A stretch of DNA of 6,192 bases from Rhodobacterales bacterium 34-62-10 (GCA_002282555.1 NCJR01000180.1:1-6192); one strand, 5' to 3'. Shown: positions 1-5,736, numbered from the stretch's first letter. Notes: generated from the letters alone by a model not told the origin. Translations and numbers: made by a program.

Positions 1-536
1 TCCTCCAGCCCCATCACGATATCAGGCAGAACCCGCGCCCCGGCGTTCTGGGCGATGCGGATCTGGGCACGGATCAGCGCGCGCGGGTTGATGTGCCCCG
101 CCCCCTGCCCCTCATGCAGGGCCAGCGTGCCGGAATCAAAGCGGAAGAACGGAAACCGCGCGGCCAGCGCATCACCTTGCAACCGCTCGCAGGGCAGCGC
201 CTGATCCTGCTGCACCTGACACAGGCGGCGGATATAGGGGCTGTCCGCGTCCCCGGCCATGACCGTGCCCGTTTCATGGAAAAACCGGATACCGCTGTCG
301 GTTTCGATCTGGCGATAGCGCGCGATGCTTGCGCGGCTGGCCATGCTCCAGAACGGCCAAGGATCAAGCGCACGGGTGATCCGCCCCTCGTCATAGTGAC
401 TGGCAAAAACACCCTGATGCGCCGCCTTATCCTGCGGCTCGGGCGGGCCGATCAGCACGACATCATGCCCGGCCTGCGCCAGATGACGCGCGGCGGCTGC
501 ACCGATCATGCCCGCTCCGATGACGGCTATGACCAT
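1..536 (-). CDS. FAD-dependent (DAO-type) oxidoreductase, N-terminal part only
   Basis: This reading frame stays open from an ATG at 536 to the left edge, giving 178 complete codons; the C-terminal part lies outside the window. The protein begins MVIAVIGAGMIGAAAARHLA, a classic FAD-binding Rossmann start (G7-x-G9-x-x-G12) with the following helix. Next come SHYDEGRITRALDP (about 46-59) and GQGAGHINPRALIRAQ (about 143-158), both typical of the DAO family (Pfam PF01266; sarcosine/amino-acid-oxidase-like flavoenzymes). Such enzymes oxidise C-N or C-OH bonds using FAD. The substrate cannot be told because the substrate-binding and C-terminal regions are missing. The start is fixed by AGGAG at 543-547, six bases upstream. 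An ATG at 541 in another frame stops at once. The gene follows trcR on the same strand but is separated from it by a terminator, so it is probably its own unit. The family call is firm; the specific reaction is unknown. Confidence 0.85.
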   Translation of the reverse strand, partial: MVIAVIGAGMIGAAAARHLAQAGHDVVLIGPPEPQDKAAHQGVFASHYDEGRITRALDPWPFWSMASRASIARYRQIETDSGIRFFHETGTVMAGDADSPYIRRLCQVQQDQALPCERLQGDALAARFPFFRFDSGTLALHEGQGAGHINPRALIRAQIRIAQNAGARVLPDIVMGLE

Positions 537-555
537 CCCATTCTCCTGTTCGTCT

Positions 556-568
556 GTCTGGGTCAGAC
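556..568 (-). other. Small inverted repeat in the leader of the FAD oxidoreductase gene
   Basis: GTCTG-GGT-CAGAC is a perfect 5-bp inverted repeat with a 3-nt loop. It lies 9 bp upstream of the ribosome binding site of the flavoenzyme gene. It could be an operator half-site pair or a weak 5' UTR hairpin. The arms are short enough to occur by chance. No convincing -35/-10 pair was found in the roughly 70 bp between the trcR terminator and the start codon. Confidence 0.25.
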
Positions 569-616
569 TGCCGAAATGGGGGGCTGCTGCCAAGCGCGAA
601 CCACTGTCCAGATACG

Positions 617-644
617 AAAAGGCCCGGGCAAATCGCCCGGGCCT
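617..644 (-). terminator. Rho-independent terminator of trcR
   Basis: Read on the minus strand, a perfect 10-bp stem (AGGCCCGGGC / GCCCGGGCCT, 620-644) with a 5-nt loop is followed directly by TTTT (617-620). It starts 24 bp after the trcR stop codon. The plus strand has no T-tract, so it works in one direction. It separates trcR from the downstream flavoenzyme gene. Confidence 0.9.
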
Positions 645-668
645 GATCAGTCTGCTGAGGTGAAAGGC

Positions 669-1430
669 TTAGCGGCGGCCGCCGTGATCCTCGTCATCCT
701 CATCGTCATCATTGTCCGGCAGGTTGAAAAAGCTGTCGGCGTCATATTTGGTCTCGGGCTTGTCGTCCTCGTCATCCTCACGCAGCGTGAAGCTTTCCAG
801 CCCTTCGATCGCCGTCGGCAGACGCGGCGCATCATCCATGCCCAGCGACTGCTCGGTGCTGACCAGCTTGCGACGCTCGTCATCCGACATCACGATCCCT
901 TCGGCCGCGCGCTTGGCTGCGGCTTTCTGCACCACGGCATCCAGTTCGGACTGCTTGCACAGACCCAAGGCCACCGGATCAATCGGCGAGATATTCCCGA
1001 TGTTCCAATGTGTCCGCTCGCGAATCGCCTGAATGGTCGGCTTGGTGGTGCCCACCAGCTTGCCGATCTGACCATCGGTCAGTTCCGGGTGGAACTTGAC
1101 CAGCCAGTAAATCGCAGCCGGACGATCCTGACGCTTGCTCAGCGGCGTATAGCGCGGACCACGACGCGTTTCCTCGCCCACGGCGGCGGGGTTGAACTTC
1201 AGCTTCAGCTTGTGCATCGGGTTCGCCTGACCCTTGTCGATCTCTTCCTGAGTCAGCTGGTTGTTGGCGATGGGATCAAACCCCTTGACCCCGGCAGCCA
1301 CGTCACCGTCAGCGATACCCTGCACCTCAAGCTCATGCATGCCGGTGAAATCGGCGATCTGCTTGAAGGACAGCGTGGTGTTGTCCACCAGCCAGACAGC
1401 GGTTGCTCTGGCCATGATCGGTTTGGTCAT
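669..1430 (-). CDS. trcR: TrcR / DUF1013 family cell-cycle transcriptional regulator
   Basis: This 253-aa protein has the conserved opening of the alphaproteobacterial DUF1013 family (Pfam PF06242), named in databases as cell cycle transcriptional regulator TrcR. Two helix-turn-helix-like segments can be seen: residues about 11-41 (WLVDNTTLSFKQIADFTGMH then EVQGIAD) and about 106-143 (IYWLVKFHPELTDGQIGKLV then GTTKPTIQAIRERTHWN). They align with each other (A-x-x-WLV ... L-x-x-x-QI-x-x-x-x-G ... Q-x-I), which suggests an internal duplication. The C-terminus from about residue 218 is very acidic (REDDEDDK, then PDNDDDEDDEDHG). It probably acts in the cytoplasm as a DNA-binding protein; its targets cannot be read from the sequence. 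The start is supported by AAGGAG at 1439-1444, eight bases before the ATG. It is monocistronic, with its own terminator at 617-644, and divergent from the RNase T2 gene. Family assignment is firm; the regulatory role comes from the family name, not from this sequence. Confidence 0.93.
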   Translation of the reverse strand: MTKPIMARATAVWLVDNTTLSFKQIADFTGMHELEVQGIADGDVAAGVKGFDPIANNQLTQEEIDKGQANPMHKLKLKFNPAAVGEETRRGPRYTPLSKRQDRPAAIYWLVKFHPELTDGQIGKLVGTTKPTIQAIRERTHWNIGNISPIDPVALGLCKQSELDAVVQKAAAKRAAEGIVMSDDERRKLVSTEQSLGMDDAPRLPTAIEGLESFTLREDDEDDKPETKYDADSFFNLPDNDDDEDDEDHGGRR

Positions 1431-1518
1431 GTCATCATCTCCTTGACCCGAAAACCTCCCCTTGTGACAAAACTTTCCCGCCGCCTGAAAAGGCTGCCCT
1501 GGTCGGGGCGGGTTACCG

Positions 1519-1546
1519 TTGTCGGGGCAAGAAAAGCCCGAATGAT
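1519..1546 (+). promoter_or_regulatory. Possible sigma70-type promoter for the RNase T2 gene
   Basis: TTGTCG (1519-1524) and AATGAT (1541-1546) are 16 bp apart; each matches four of six consensus positions. The spacing and the roughly 45-bp distance to the start codon are plausible. The match is weak and could be chance in a 162-bp divergent region. No convincing -10/-35 pair was found for trcR in the same region, although a TTGACA-like hexamer exists on the minus strand (1558-1563). Confidence 0.25.
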
Positions 1547-1552
1547 CCGGGC
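1529..1552 (-). terminator. Terminator-like hairpin between trcR and the RNase T2 gene
   Basis: On the minus strand, GCCCG-(7 nt)-CGGGC (1536-1552) is followed by TTTTCTT, the form of a short intrinsic terminator. No minus-strand gene ends just upstream. The nearest is the H-NS-family gene, which stops at 2256 and shows no obvious terminator of its own. The hairpin could therefore stop antisense transcription that has crossed the RNase T2 gene, or act as an attenuator if trcR is transcribed from further upstream. The 5-bp stem is short, so confidence is modest. It overlaps the candidate plus-strand promoter. Confidence 0.35.
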
Positions 1553-1592
1553 GGCCCTGTCAAGCCCGCCCCCTGAAAATACCGGAGACCCG

Positions 1593-2249
1593 ATGACAGC
1601 CCTTGCCCGTCTCATCCTCGTGCTGCTGATCATACCGCTTGCGCTGTTGCGCGACCCTGTGTCGGCGGATGGTGAGCGTCCGGGAGAGTTCGACTATTAC
1701 GTCATGGCGCTGAGCTGGTCGCCCAATTGGTGCGCGCTAGAGGGAGATGCCCGTCAGTCACCGCAATGCCGCGACGACAGCGGCCATGGATGGGTGCTGC
1801 ACGGGCTTTGGCCACAATATCATCGCGGCTGGCCCAGCTTTTGCCGCACGACCCAGCCGCAGCCGACGCCCGCGATGACGGCAACGATGACCGACATCAT
1901 GGGCACGCCGGGTCTGGCATGGCATCAATGGCGCAAACATGGAGTGTGTAGCGGGCTGTCCGCGCCGGCCTATTTCGACCTGTCGCGGCGCGCCTATGAC
2001 AGCATCACGCGCCCGGCCGTGTTCACACAGCTTGAACGACCTGTGCGCCTGCCGGCCCGCCTGATCGAGGAGGCGTTCTTGCGCGACAATCCCGACCTGG
2101 CCCCGGACATGCTGACCGTAACCTGCCGCGAGGGTCGGATTCAGGAGGCGCGTATCTGCCTGTCCAAAGACCTGAACCCGGTTCCCTGTGGGCGCGATGT
2201 GGTGCGCGACTGCAGCCTGCAGGACGCGCTTTTCGATCCGCCGCGCTGA
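1593..2249 (+). CDS. Secreted RNase T2 family endoribonuclease
   Basis: This 218-aa protein starts with an export signal: a short N-terminus, a hydrophobic run (residues about 7-19) and a likely cleavage site after VSA (residue 25). It therefore probably works in the periplasm or outside the cell. Both T2 active-site blocks are present: CAS1 as WVLHGLWP (67-74, His70) and CAS2 as WHQWRKHG (110-117, with Lys115 and His116). T2 enzymes cut single-stranded RNA through a 2',3'-cyclic phosphate with little base preference, usually to scavenge nucleotides. The eight cysteines (47, 59, 84, 119, 178, 189, 199, 207) fit an exported, disulfide-bonded protein. The position usually held by the CAS2 glutamate (HEWxKHG) is Gln112 here. 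The frame stays open far upstream, to 93, but the real start is the ATG at 1593: it has GGAG five bases upstream, begins the signal peptide, and everything before it is antisense to trcR and the flavoenzyme gene. Confidence 0.92.
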   Translation: MTALARLILVLLIIPLALLRDPVSADGERPGEFDYYVMALSWSPNWCALEGDARQSPQCRDDSGHGWVLHGLWPQYHRGWPSFCRTTQPQPTPAMTATMTDIMGTPGLAWHQWRKHGVCSGLSAPAYFDLSRRAYDSITRPAVFTQLERPVRLPARLIEEAFLRDNPDLAPDMLTVTCREGRIQEARICLSKDLNPVPCGRDVVRDCSLQDALFDPPR

Positions 2250-2255
2250 TCCGTC

Positions 2256-2591
2256 TCAGACCAGCAGATCGTCCGGTGACACGCCCGACGTTACAGCCGA
2301 CTTGAACCATGCGGGCTGACGCCCCTTTCCGGTCCAGGTCACGCTGGCATCATCGGGATGGCGGTATTTCGGTGCTGCCGGTTTACGCTTGCTCTTGCCC
2401 TGCGGGGCGCCTGTCAATTCCGACAGGGAAAATCCCATTTCACGGGCTTTGACTTCCAACGCGGCCAGCGCCTGCAACTTCTGACGCTCTTCATAGCCTT
2501 CAATGGCTTTCGCCACTTTCTTGTGCAGAGCTTTCAGCTCGGTCAGCGACAGATCGTCGATATCGATTTGTGTCATGGCAAACAGATCCAT
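2256..2591 (-). CDS. H-NS family nucleoid-associated regulator
   Basis: This small protein of 111 aa has the two-part plan of H-NS proteins. The N-terminal half (about 10-58) is helical and charged and would form the oligomerisation coiled coil. A basic linker (about 63-74, GKSKRKPAAPK) follows. The C-terminal DNA-binding domain has YRHPDD (76-81) and TWTGKGRQPAWF (85-96), which matches the H-NS minor-groove loop TWTGxGRxP. Alphaproteobacterial members (the HvrA type in Rhodobacter) bind AT-rich DNA and tune transcription of many genes. The start is uncertain: ATG at 2591 gives 111 aa, ATG at 2576 gives 106 aa (MTQIDIDDLSL). Neither has a strong ribosome binding site (AGAAAG before the first, GGA before the second). 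The gene converges on the RNase T2 gene with a 6-bp gap and no clear terminator between them. Its upstream region is AT-rich, which suggests autoregulation. Confidence 0.92.
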   Translation of the reverse strand: MDLFAMTQIDIDDLSLTELKALHKKVAKAIEGYEERQKLQALAALEVKAREMGFSLSELTGAPQGKSKRKPAAPKYRHPDDASVTWTGKGRQPAWFKSAVTSGVSPDDLLV

Positions 2592-2693
2592 TTCTTTCTA
2601 AACCACAAGGAACAGAACATATTCAGAAAATTATGTAAAATAAATATGAATAGTCCTGCTTGCGGCGGACCATACAAGTCGTTTTTGAAATTA

Positions 2694-2707
2694 CAAAATA
2701 TATTTTG
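2694..2707. promoter_or_regulatory. Perfect 14-bp A/T-rich palindrome, candidate operator
   Basis: CAAAATATATTTTG is perfectly self-complementary. It lies about 100 bp upstream of the H-NS-family start codon, inside the AT-rich region. The site could bind a dimeric regulator or act as flexible, bent DNA for H-NS-type proteins. A/T-only palindromes arise readily in AT-rich DNA, so function is unproven. Confidence 0.3.
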
Positions 2708-2714
2708 CGAATTG

Positions 2715-2724
2715 AGGATAAATT
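2715..2724 (+). promoter_or_regulatory. Near-match to the E. coli H-NS high-affinity motif
   Basis: AGGATAAATT matches eight of ten positions of TCGATAAATT, the high-affinity nucleation motif described for E. coli H-NS. It lies in the AT-rich region upstream of the H-NS-family gene, where an autoregulatory site would be expected. Alphaproteobacterial H-NS proteins may have different preferences, so this is suggestive only. Confidence 0.25.
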
Positions 2725-2850
2725 CTGGTTTTCCGGAAATGATTGCTTTCTTTTCCGATGTCATTCCCAGAATCATGATCGTTATGGCTGTAATTGGATG
2801 CCCGGCGCAATCAGGATACGATCTTTCTGCGGGTAAGCTGCTCGAATCAC

Positions 2851-2865
2851 ACAGGCTTCGCCTGT
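2851..2865. repeat. Short perfect hairpin ACAGGC-TTC-GCCTGT
   Basis: Six-base arms enclose a 3-nt loop immediately beyond the qor terminator. Read on the minus strand it lies after the T-tract, so it may act as a backup stem for termination or 3'-end protection. It might also be one copy of a dispersed extragenic palindrome, but only one copy is visible here. Confidence 0.4.
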
Positions 2866-2889
2866 AAAAAGGGGAGCATTACGCCCCCC
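2866..2889 (-). terminator. Rho-independent terminator of the coq9-qor cluster
   Basis: On the minus strand a 7-bp stem (GGGGGGC / GCTCCCC with one G-U pair, 2871-2889) encloses a 5-nt loop and is followed by TTTTT (2866-2870). It lies 29 bp after the qor stop codon and marks the end of the three-gene unit. Confidence 0.88.
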
Positions 2890-2918
2890 TCCTTCTACCG
2901 TCTTCATCATATAAAGGT

Positions 2919-3902
2919 TCACGGTTGCAGGATCGTGCTGCCCGTCGTTTCCCGCGCCTCAAGCGCATGATGCGCGGCAGCCACGTCTGCCAGCGGGAAT
3001 CGCTGATCGATCCGGATCGTCACATCGCCAGACAGAACTTTATCGAACAGATGCTTCGCCATGGCCTGACAGGTCGCATGATCGGCAATATGGGTAAAGA
3101 TCGTGGGCCGCGTCAGTTTCAGCGATCCTTTCGCACCCAGTATACCCAGATCGAACGGCGGTACTTTGCCGGATGCATTGCCAAATGAAATCATCATCCC
3201 CAGGGGGCGCAAACTGTTCAAGGATCCTTCGAAAGTATCCTTTCCAACAGCATCCATGACCGCATCAACCCCTTTGCCATCGGTCAATTCACGCACCTTT
3301 GCGGCGAAATCGCCGTTGCGGTAATTCAGACAATGGGACGCGCCGTGATCCAACGCCAGTTGGCATTTCTCATCGGTGCCTGCGGTGCCGATCAGGGTAA
3401 TACCCTCGGACCGGGCCCATTGGCAGGCGATCAGGCCGACCCCGCCTGCAGCGGCATGAAACAACACCGTATCACCGCGTTTCAATGGCACTGTCCGATG
3501 GAAAAGATATTCCACCGTCATGCCCTTCAGCATCATGGCCGCGCCCTGCTCAAAGGAAATCCCCTCTGGCAGCGGGCAGACCTGTGCGGCGGGCATCACC
3601 CGCGCCTCGGCATAGGACCCCGGCGGTTGTGATGTATAGGCCGCACGGTCACCGACTTTCAGATGGGTCACGCCTTCGCCGACCGCCTCGATCACGCCGG
3701 CGGCCTCCATACCCAGCGGATGCGGCAGGGACATCGGATAAAGCCCGGTACGCTGATAGACATCGATGAAGTTCAATCCGCAGGCATGCTGACGGATACG
3801 CACCTGACCGGGTCCGGGTTCACCCACCTCGCGCTCCACCAGTTTCATCTTTTCGGGTCCACCGAATTCCTCGATCACCACTGTCTTGGCCATGGTCGTC
3901 AT
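2919..3902 (-). CDS. qor: NADPH:quinone oxidoreductase, QorA/zeta-crystallin type
   Basis: This 327-aa medium-chain dehydrogenase/reductase closely resembles E. coli QorA as I recall it, including the same length. Diagnostic stretches are the GroES-like N-terminal block with CGLNFIDVYQRTGLYP (41-56), HPLGMEAAGV (61-70), FHAAAGGVGLIACQWA (148-163) with the glycine-rich NADPH motif AAAGGVG (150-156), ISFGNASG (238-245), and a C-terminal ARETTGSTILQP. There is no zinc-binding cysteine cluster, as expected for the quinone reductase branch. It should reduce quinones with NADPH in the cytoplasm or at the inner membrane face. The start at 3902 is chosen for AGAGGA six bases upstream. The frame continues upstream to 4004 but would overlap the previous gene with non-conserved residues. 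It is the last gene of a likely operon, 46 bp after the PIG3-type gene and 29 bp before a terminator. Confidence 0.93.
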   Translation of the reverse strand: MTTMAKTVVIEEFGGPEKMKLVEREVGEPGPGQVRIRQHACGLNFIDVYQRTGLYPMSLPHPLGMEAAGVIEAVGEGVTHLKVGDRAAYTSQPPGSYAEARVMPAAQVCPLPEGISFEQGAAMMLKGMTVEYLFHRTVPLKRGDTVLFHAAAGGVGLIACQWARSEGITLIGTAGTDEKCQLALDHGASHCLNYRNGDFAAKVRELTDGKGVDAVMDAVGKDTFEGSLNSLRPLGMMISFGNASGKVPPFDLGILGAKGSLKLTRPTIFTHIADHATCQAMAKHLFDKVLSGDVTIRIDQRFPLADVAAAHHALEARETTGSTILQP

Positions 3903-3948
3903 CTGGGTTCCTCTTCCCTTGGGTCTTTGTCCTGGATGTCCTGTCCGG

Positions 3949-4932
3949 TCACGCGACCTTGAGGACGATCTTTCCGATATGCGCGCCTTTTTCCATGCGC
4001 TCATGGGCGGCGGCGGCGTTCTCCAACGGGAATTCGCTGTCCATCACCGGGGCCACGCGTCCGGCAGTAAGCAGCGGCCAGACGTTGGCGCGCAGGTCAT
4101 CCGCGATCCGCGCCTTGGCAAGGTCGCTCTGGGGGCGCAGGGTGCTGCCGGTCATGGTCAGACGGCGGCGCATCAGGTCACTGAAATTCACCTCGACCTT
4201 GGCCCCTTGCAGGAACGCGATCTGCACCAGCCGTCCGTCATCCGCCAGCGCGCGGAAATTGCGCGGGATATACAGACCGCCGACCATATCAAGGATCAGA
4301 TCCGCGCCACCCTCATTGCGCATCACCTCGACGAAATCCTCCTCGCTGTAGATGATGGCGCGCTCGGCCCCCAGATCGGCGCAGGCGCGGGCCTTTTCGA
4401 TCGATCCGACGGTCACGAAGACCCGCGCACCGAATTCCCGTGCCAACTGGATCGCCGTGGTGCCGATACCACTTGATCCGCCATGGATCAGGAACCGCTC
4501 GCCCGCGCGCAAGCCGCCGCGCTGGAACACGTTGGACCAGACGGTGAAAAACGTCTCGGGCAGACAGGCCGCCTGTTTCAGGTCCATCCCTTCCGGGACG
4601 GGCAGGCAATGGGCGGCGGGGGTGGCCACATATTCGGCATAGCCGCCACCGGGCAGCAGGGCGCAGACATGATCGCCGATGGCCAGCCCGCTGACACCTT
4701 CACCCAGCGCCACGACCTCGCCCGCGCCCTCAAGCCCGGGCAGATCACTGGCGGTGGGCGGCGGCGCATACATGCCGGCCCGTTGCAGCGCGTCGGGGCG
4801 GTTCACCCCGGCATAGGCAAGTTTCAGAACCACCTGTCCGGGGCCGGGTTCCGGCACAGGGCGGGTGCAGGGGAGCAGCACTTCGGGGCCGCCGGGTTCC
4901 GAAATCTCGACGGCGCGCATGGTCTGGGTCAT
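3949..4932 (-). CDS. NAD(P)H quinone oxidoreductase, PIG3 (TP53I3) family
   Basis: This 327-aa zinc-free medium-chain dehydrogenase/reductase belongs to the PIG3 subgroup. Markers are AGVNRPDALQRAGMYAPPP (41-59), GLEGAGEV (66-73), the subgroup signature LPETFFTVWSNVF (124-136), the nucleotide-binding GGSSGIGTTAIQLA (151-164), and MTGSTLRPQS (260-269) near the C-terminal part. Family members reduce quinones, ortho-quinones in the human protein, with NADPH; the physiological substrate in bacteria is not settled. Although it has the same length as the neighbouring Qor, the two sequences are clearly diverged, so this is not a recent tandem duplication. The start is supported by AAGGA six bases before the ATG at 4932. 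It lies 30 bp after coq9 and 46 bp before qor on the same strand, so co-transcription is likely. Confidence 0.93.
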   Translation of the reverse strand: MTQTMRAVEISEPGGPEVLLPCTRPVPEPGPGQVVLKLAYAGVNRPDALQRAGMYAPPPTASDLPGLEGAGEVVALGEGVSGLAIGDHVCALLPGGGYAEYVATPAAHCLPVPEGMDLKQAACLPETFFTVWSNVFQRGGLRAGERFLIHGGSSGIGTTAIQLAREFGARVFVTVGSIEKARACADLGAERAIIYSEEDFVEVMRNEGGADLILDMVGGLYIPRNFRALADDGRLVQIAFLQGAKVEVNFSDLMRRRLTMTGSTLRPQSDLAKARIADDLRANVWPLLTAGRVAPVMDSEFPLENAAAAHERMEKGAHIGKIVLKVA

Positions 4933-4962
4933 AGTCTGTCCTTCATCTTCTGTGTCTGTATC

Positions 4963-5655
4963 TCAGCCGCGGCTGTTCCATCGGCCCGGCCAGCCACCCT
5001 CGGGCGCGCCTTTGCCCGGCGCGCGGATTTTGCCCAGCACGGCCATGGGTGCGGCCAGCAGGCTGCTCAGGGCCTTGTTGTCGCGCACGCTGGCCTTGAA
5101 CTTCTCGATCCGCATCACGTCGTCGATGCGGCGGTCCAGAAAGGACCATGTCGCCTGATGTTCGAACGAATCGTCGCCCAGCCAGAACAGGACCGTGGCC
5201 CCGTAGACGCCCGACAGCGTGGCGCGTTTGGTGTACCAGTTGATATCATCCGAGGTGTCGCCCAGCGCGGTCCATATCTTGTCGCAGGTGTTCCAGATCG
5301 CGCGGGCGCCGTCGGGGGCGTAGACGGGCAGCGAGAAAAGCGTGGTGCCGCGACGCACCAGTTCCTTGTCCTCGGCCGCCTCAAGCCGGTAGCGGACGGC
5401 CAGCGCCACGCGGTCGCGGTAGCGCATCGCGGTGAGGTCGGTTTCCGCCAGCCGTGCCAGCATCTGTGCGTCGCCGCGTTCGTGATAGGCCAGCGCCAGA
5501 TCGACGGCCCCGCGCGGGCAGGCGGCGCGGGCGACGGCGCGGTCGATCCCTGCGTCGCGGATCGCGGCGGAGAACGTCGCTTCGGACCAGCCGTCAAAGG
5601 GGACATGGATCAGGGCCGCATCAAGCAGCCGGTCTTTCACATCTGTATCGCTCAT
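4963..5655 (-). CDS. coq9: COQ9 family ubiquinone biosynthesis accessory protein
   Basis: This 230-aa protein shows the COQ9 pattern: an N-terminal TetR-like helical part with FDGWSEATFSAAIRDAG (20-36) and CPRGAVDLALAYHERGD (46-62), then the conserved core YTKRATLSGVYGATVLFWLG (141-160) and DDSFEHQATWSFLDRRIDDV (161-180). In eukaryotes COQ9 is a lipid-binding protein that hands the quinone intermediate to the COQ7 hydroxylase. Bacterial homologues are presumed to have a similar peripheral-membrane role. There is no signal peptide. The start is the ATG at 5655, with AAGGA seven bases upstream; an in-frame TTG at 5676 lacks such support. It is the first gene of the cluster that continues with two quinone reductases and is divergent from rpsU. 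Its leader has a GGCCCG-N11-CGGGCC inverted repeat (5680-5702) of unknown role. No clear promoter hexamers were found for it. Confidence 0.92.
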   Translation of the reverse strand: MSDTDVKDRLLDAALIHVPFDGWSEATFSAAIRDAGIDRAVARAACPRGAVDLALAYHERGDAQMLARLAETDLTAMRYRDRVALAVRYRLEAAEDKELVRRGTTLFSLPVYAPDGARAIWNTCDKIWTALGDTSDDINWYTKRATLSGVYGATVLFWLGDDSFEHQATWSFLDRRIDDVMRIEKFKASVRDNKALSSLLAAPMAVLGKIRAPGKGAPEGGWPGRWNSRG

Positions 5656-5679
5656 CAGGTGTTCCTTCCTGTCCAACTT

Positions 5680-5702
5680 GGCCCGGCGGGTGGCGTCGGG
5701 CC
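5680..5702. repeat. Inverted repeat in the coq9-rpsU divergent region
   Basis: GGCCCG (5680-5685) and CGGGCC (5697-5702) are perfect inverted copies around an 11-bp centre. The repeat lies in the likely coq9 leader and just upstream of the rpsU -35 element. No T-tract follows on either strand, so it is not a terminator. It could be an operator or leader hairpin; the GC-rich composition makes a chance match possible. Confidence 0.3.
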
Positions 5703-5707
5703 TACCC

Positions 5708-5736
5708 TAGACAAGTAGGGCGGGCTTTGCTATACG
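5708..5736 (+). promoter_or_regulatory. Promoter of rpsU (sigma70 type)
   Basis: TAGACA (5708-5713, five of six consensus positions) and TATACG (5731-5736, four of six) have the ideal 17-bp spacing. The predicted start of transcription is near 5743, leaving a leader of about 47 nt. The -35 element lies within the inverted repeat CCCTA-N6-TAGGG (5705-5720), a possible operator. Confidence 0.6.

Larger units (their letters stand above)
2592..2918. other. AT-rich gene-free region upstream of the H-NS-family gene
   Basis: This 327-bp stretch holds no gene I can support. Its base composition differs sharply from the GC-rich genes around it, with A/T runs concentrated at about 2592-2660 and 2680-2760. 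It contains the 14-bp palindrome at 2694-2707, a GATAAATT element at 2717-2724, a hairpin at 2851-2865 and the qor terminator at 2866-2889. It must carry the H-NS-family promoter, reading left. TTGTAA/TATGGT with a 16-bp spacer on the minus strand (about 2667-2694) is a weak candidate. A 73-codon plus-strand frame at 2647-2867 lacks a ribosome binding site and resembles no family I know. The region is most likely regulatory DNA bent or bound by the H-NS-like protein itself. Confidence 0.6.

Noticed and set aside
93..1592. Long plus-strand open frame running into the RNase T2 gene, as if it encoded a 718-aa fusion
   Set aside because: It is antisense to the flavoenzyme and trcR genes, both of which have clear family matches and ribosome binding sites. 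The RNase T2 signal peptide begins at 1593 with its own Shine-Dalgarno sequence. Open antisense frames are common in GC-rich DNA.
2592..2865. Chromosomal replication origin in the AT-rich stretch
   Set aside because: I saw no DnaA boxes (TTATNCACA) on either strand and none of the genes usually near alphaproteobacterial origins in the window, apart from a generic ribosomal protein gene.
2647..2867. 73-codon plus-strand frame in the AT-rich region, ending at the hairpin
   Set aside because: There is no ribosome binding site, no family resemblance and no coding-like composition. The region is better explained as regulatory DNA.
2871..2895. C-rich CCCCCCTCCTTCT on the plus strand, resembling an anti-Shine-Dalgarno loop of a small RNA
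   Set aside because: It is the complement of the purine-rich strand of the qor terminator. No plus-strand promoter or terminator frames a small RNA here.
3902..3949. Recent tandem duplication producing the two adjacent 327-aa quinone reductases
   Set aside because: The proteins share the fold and length but differ in every subgroup signature. They belong to two separate branches, QorA and PIG3, so equal length is coincidental.
3903..4004. Upstream extension of qor to an ATG at 4004
   Set aside because: It would overlap the PIG3-type gene and add 34 residues, rich in Arg and Ser, absent from Qor proteins. The ATG at 3902 has a good ribosome binding site and gives the usual 327-aa length.
4483..5718. 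411-codon plus-strand open frame opposite coq9 and the PIG3-type gene
   Set aside because: It has no recognisable domain and is antisense to two well-supported genes, so it is a GC-driven shadow frame.
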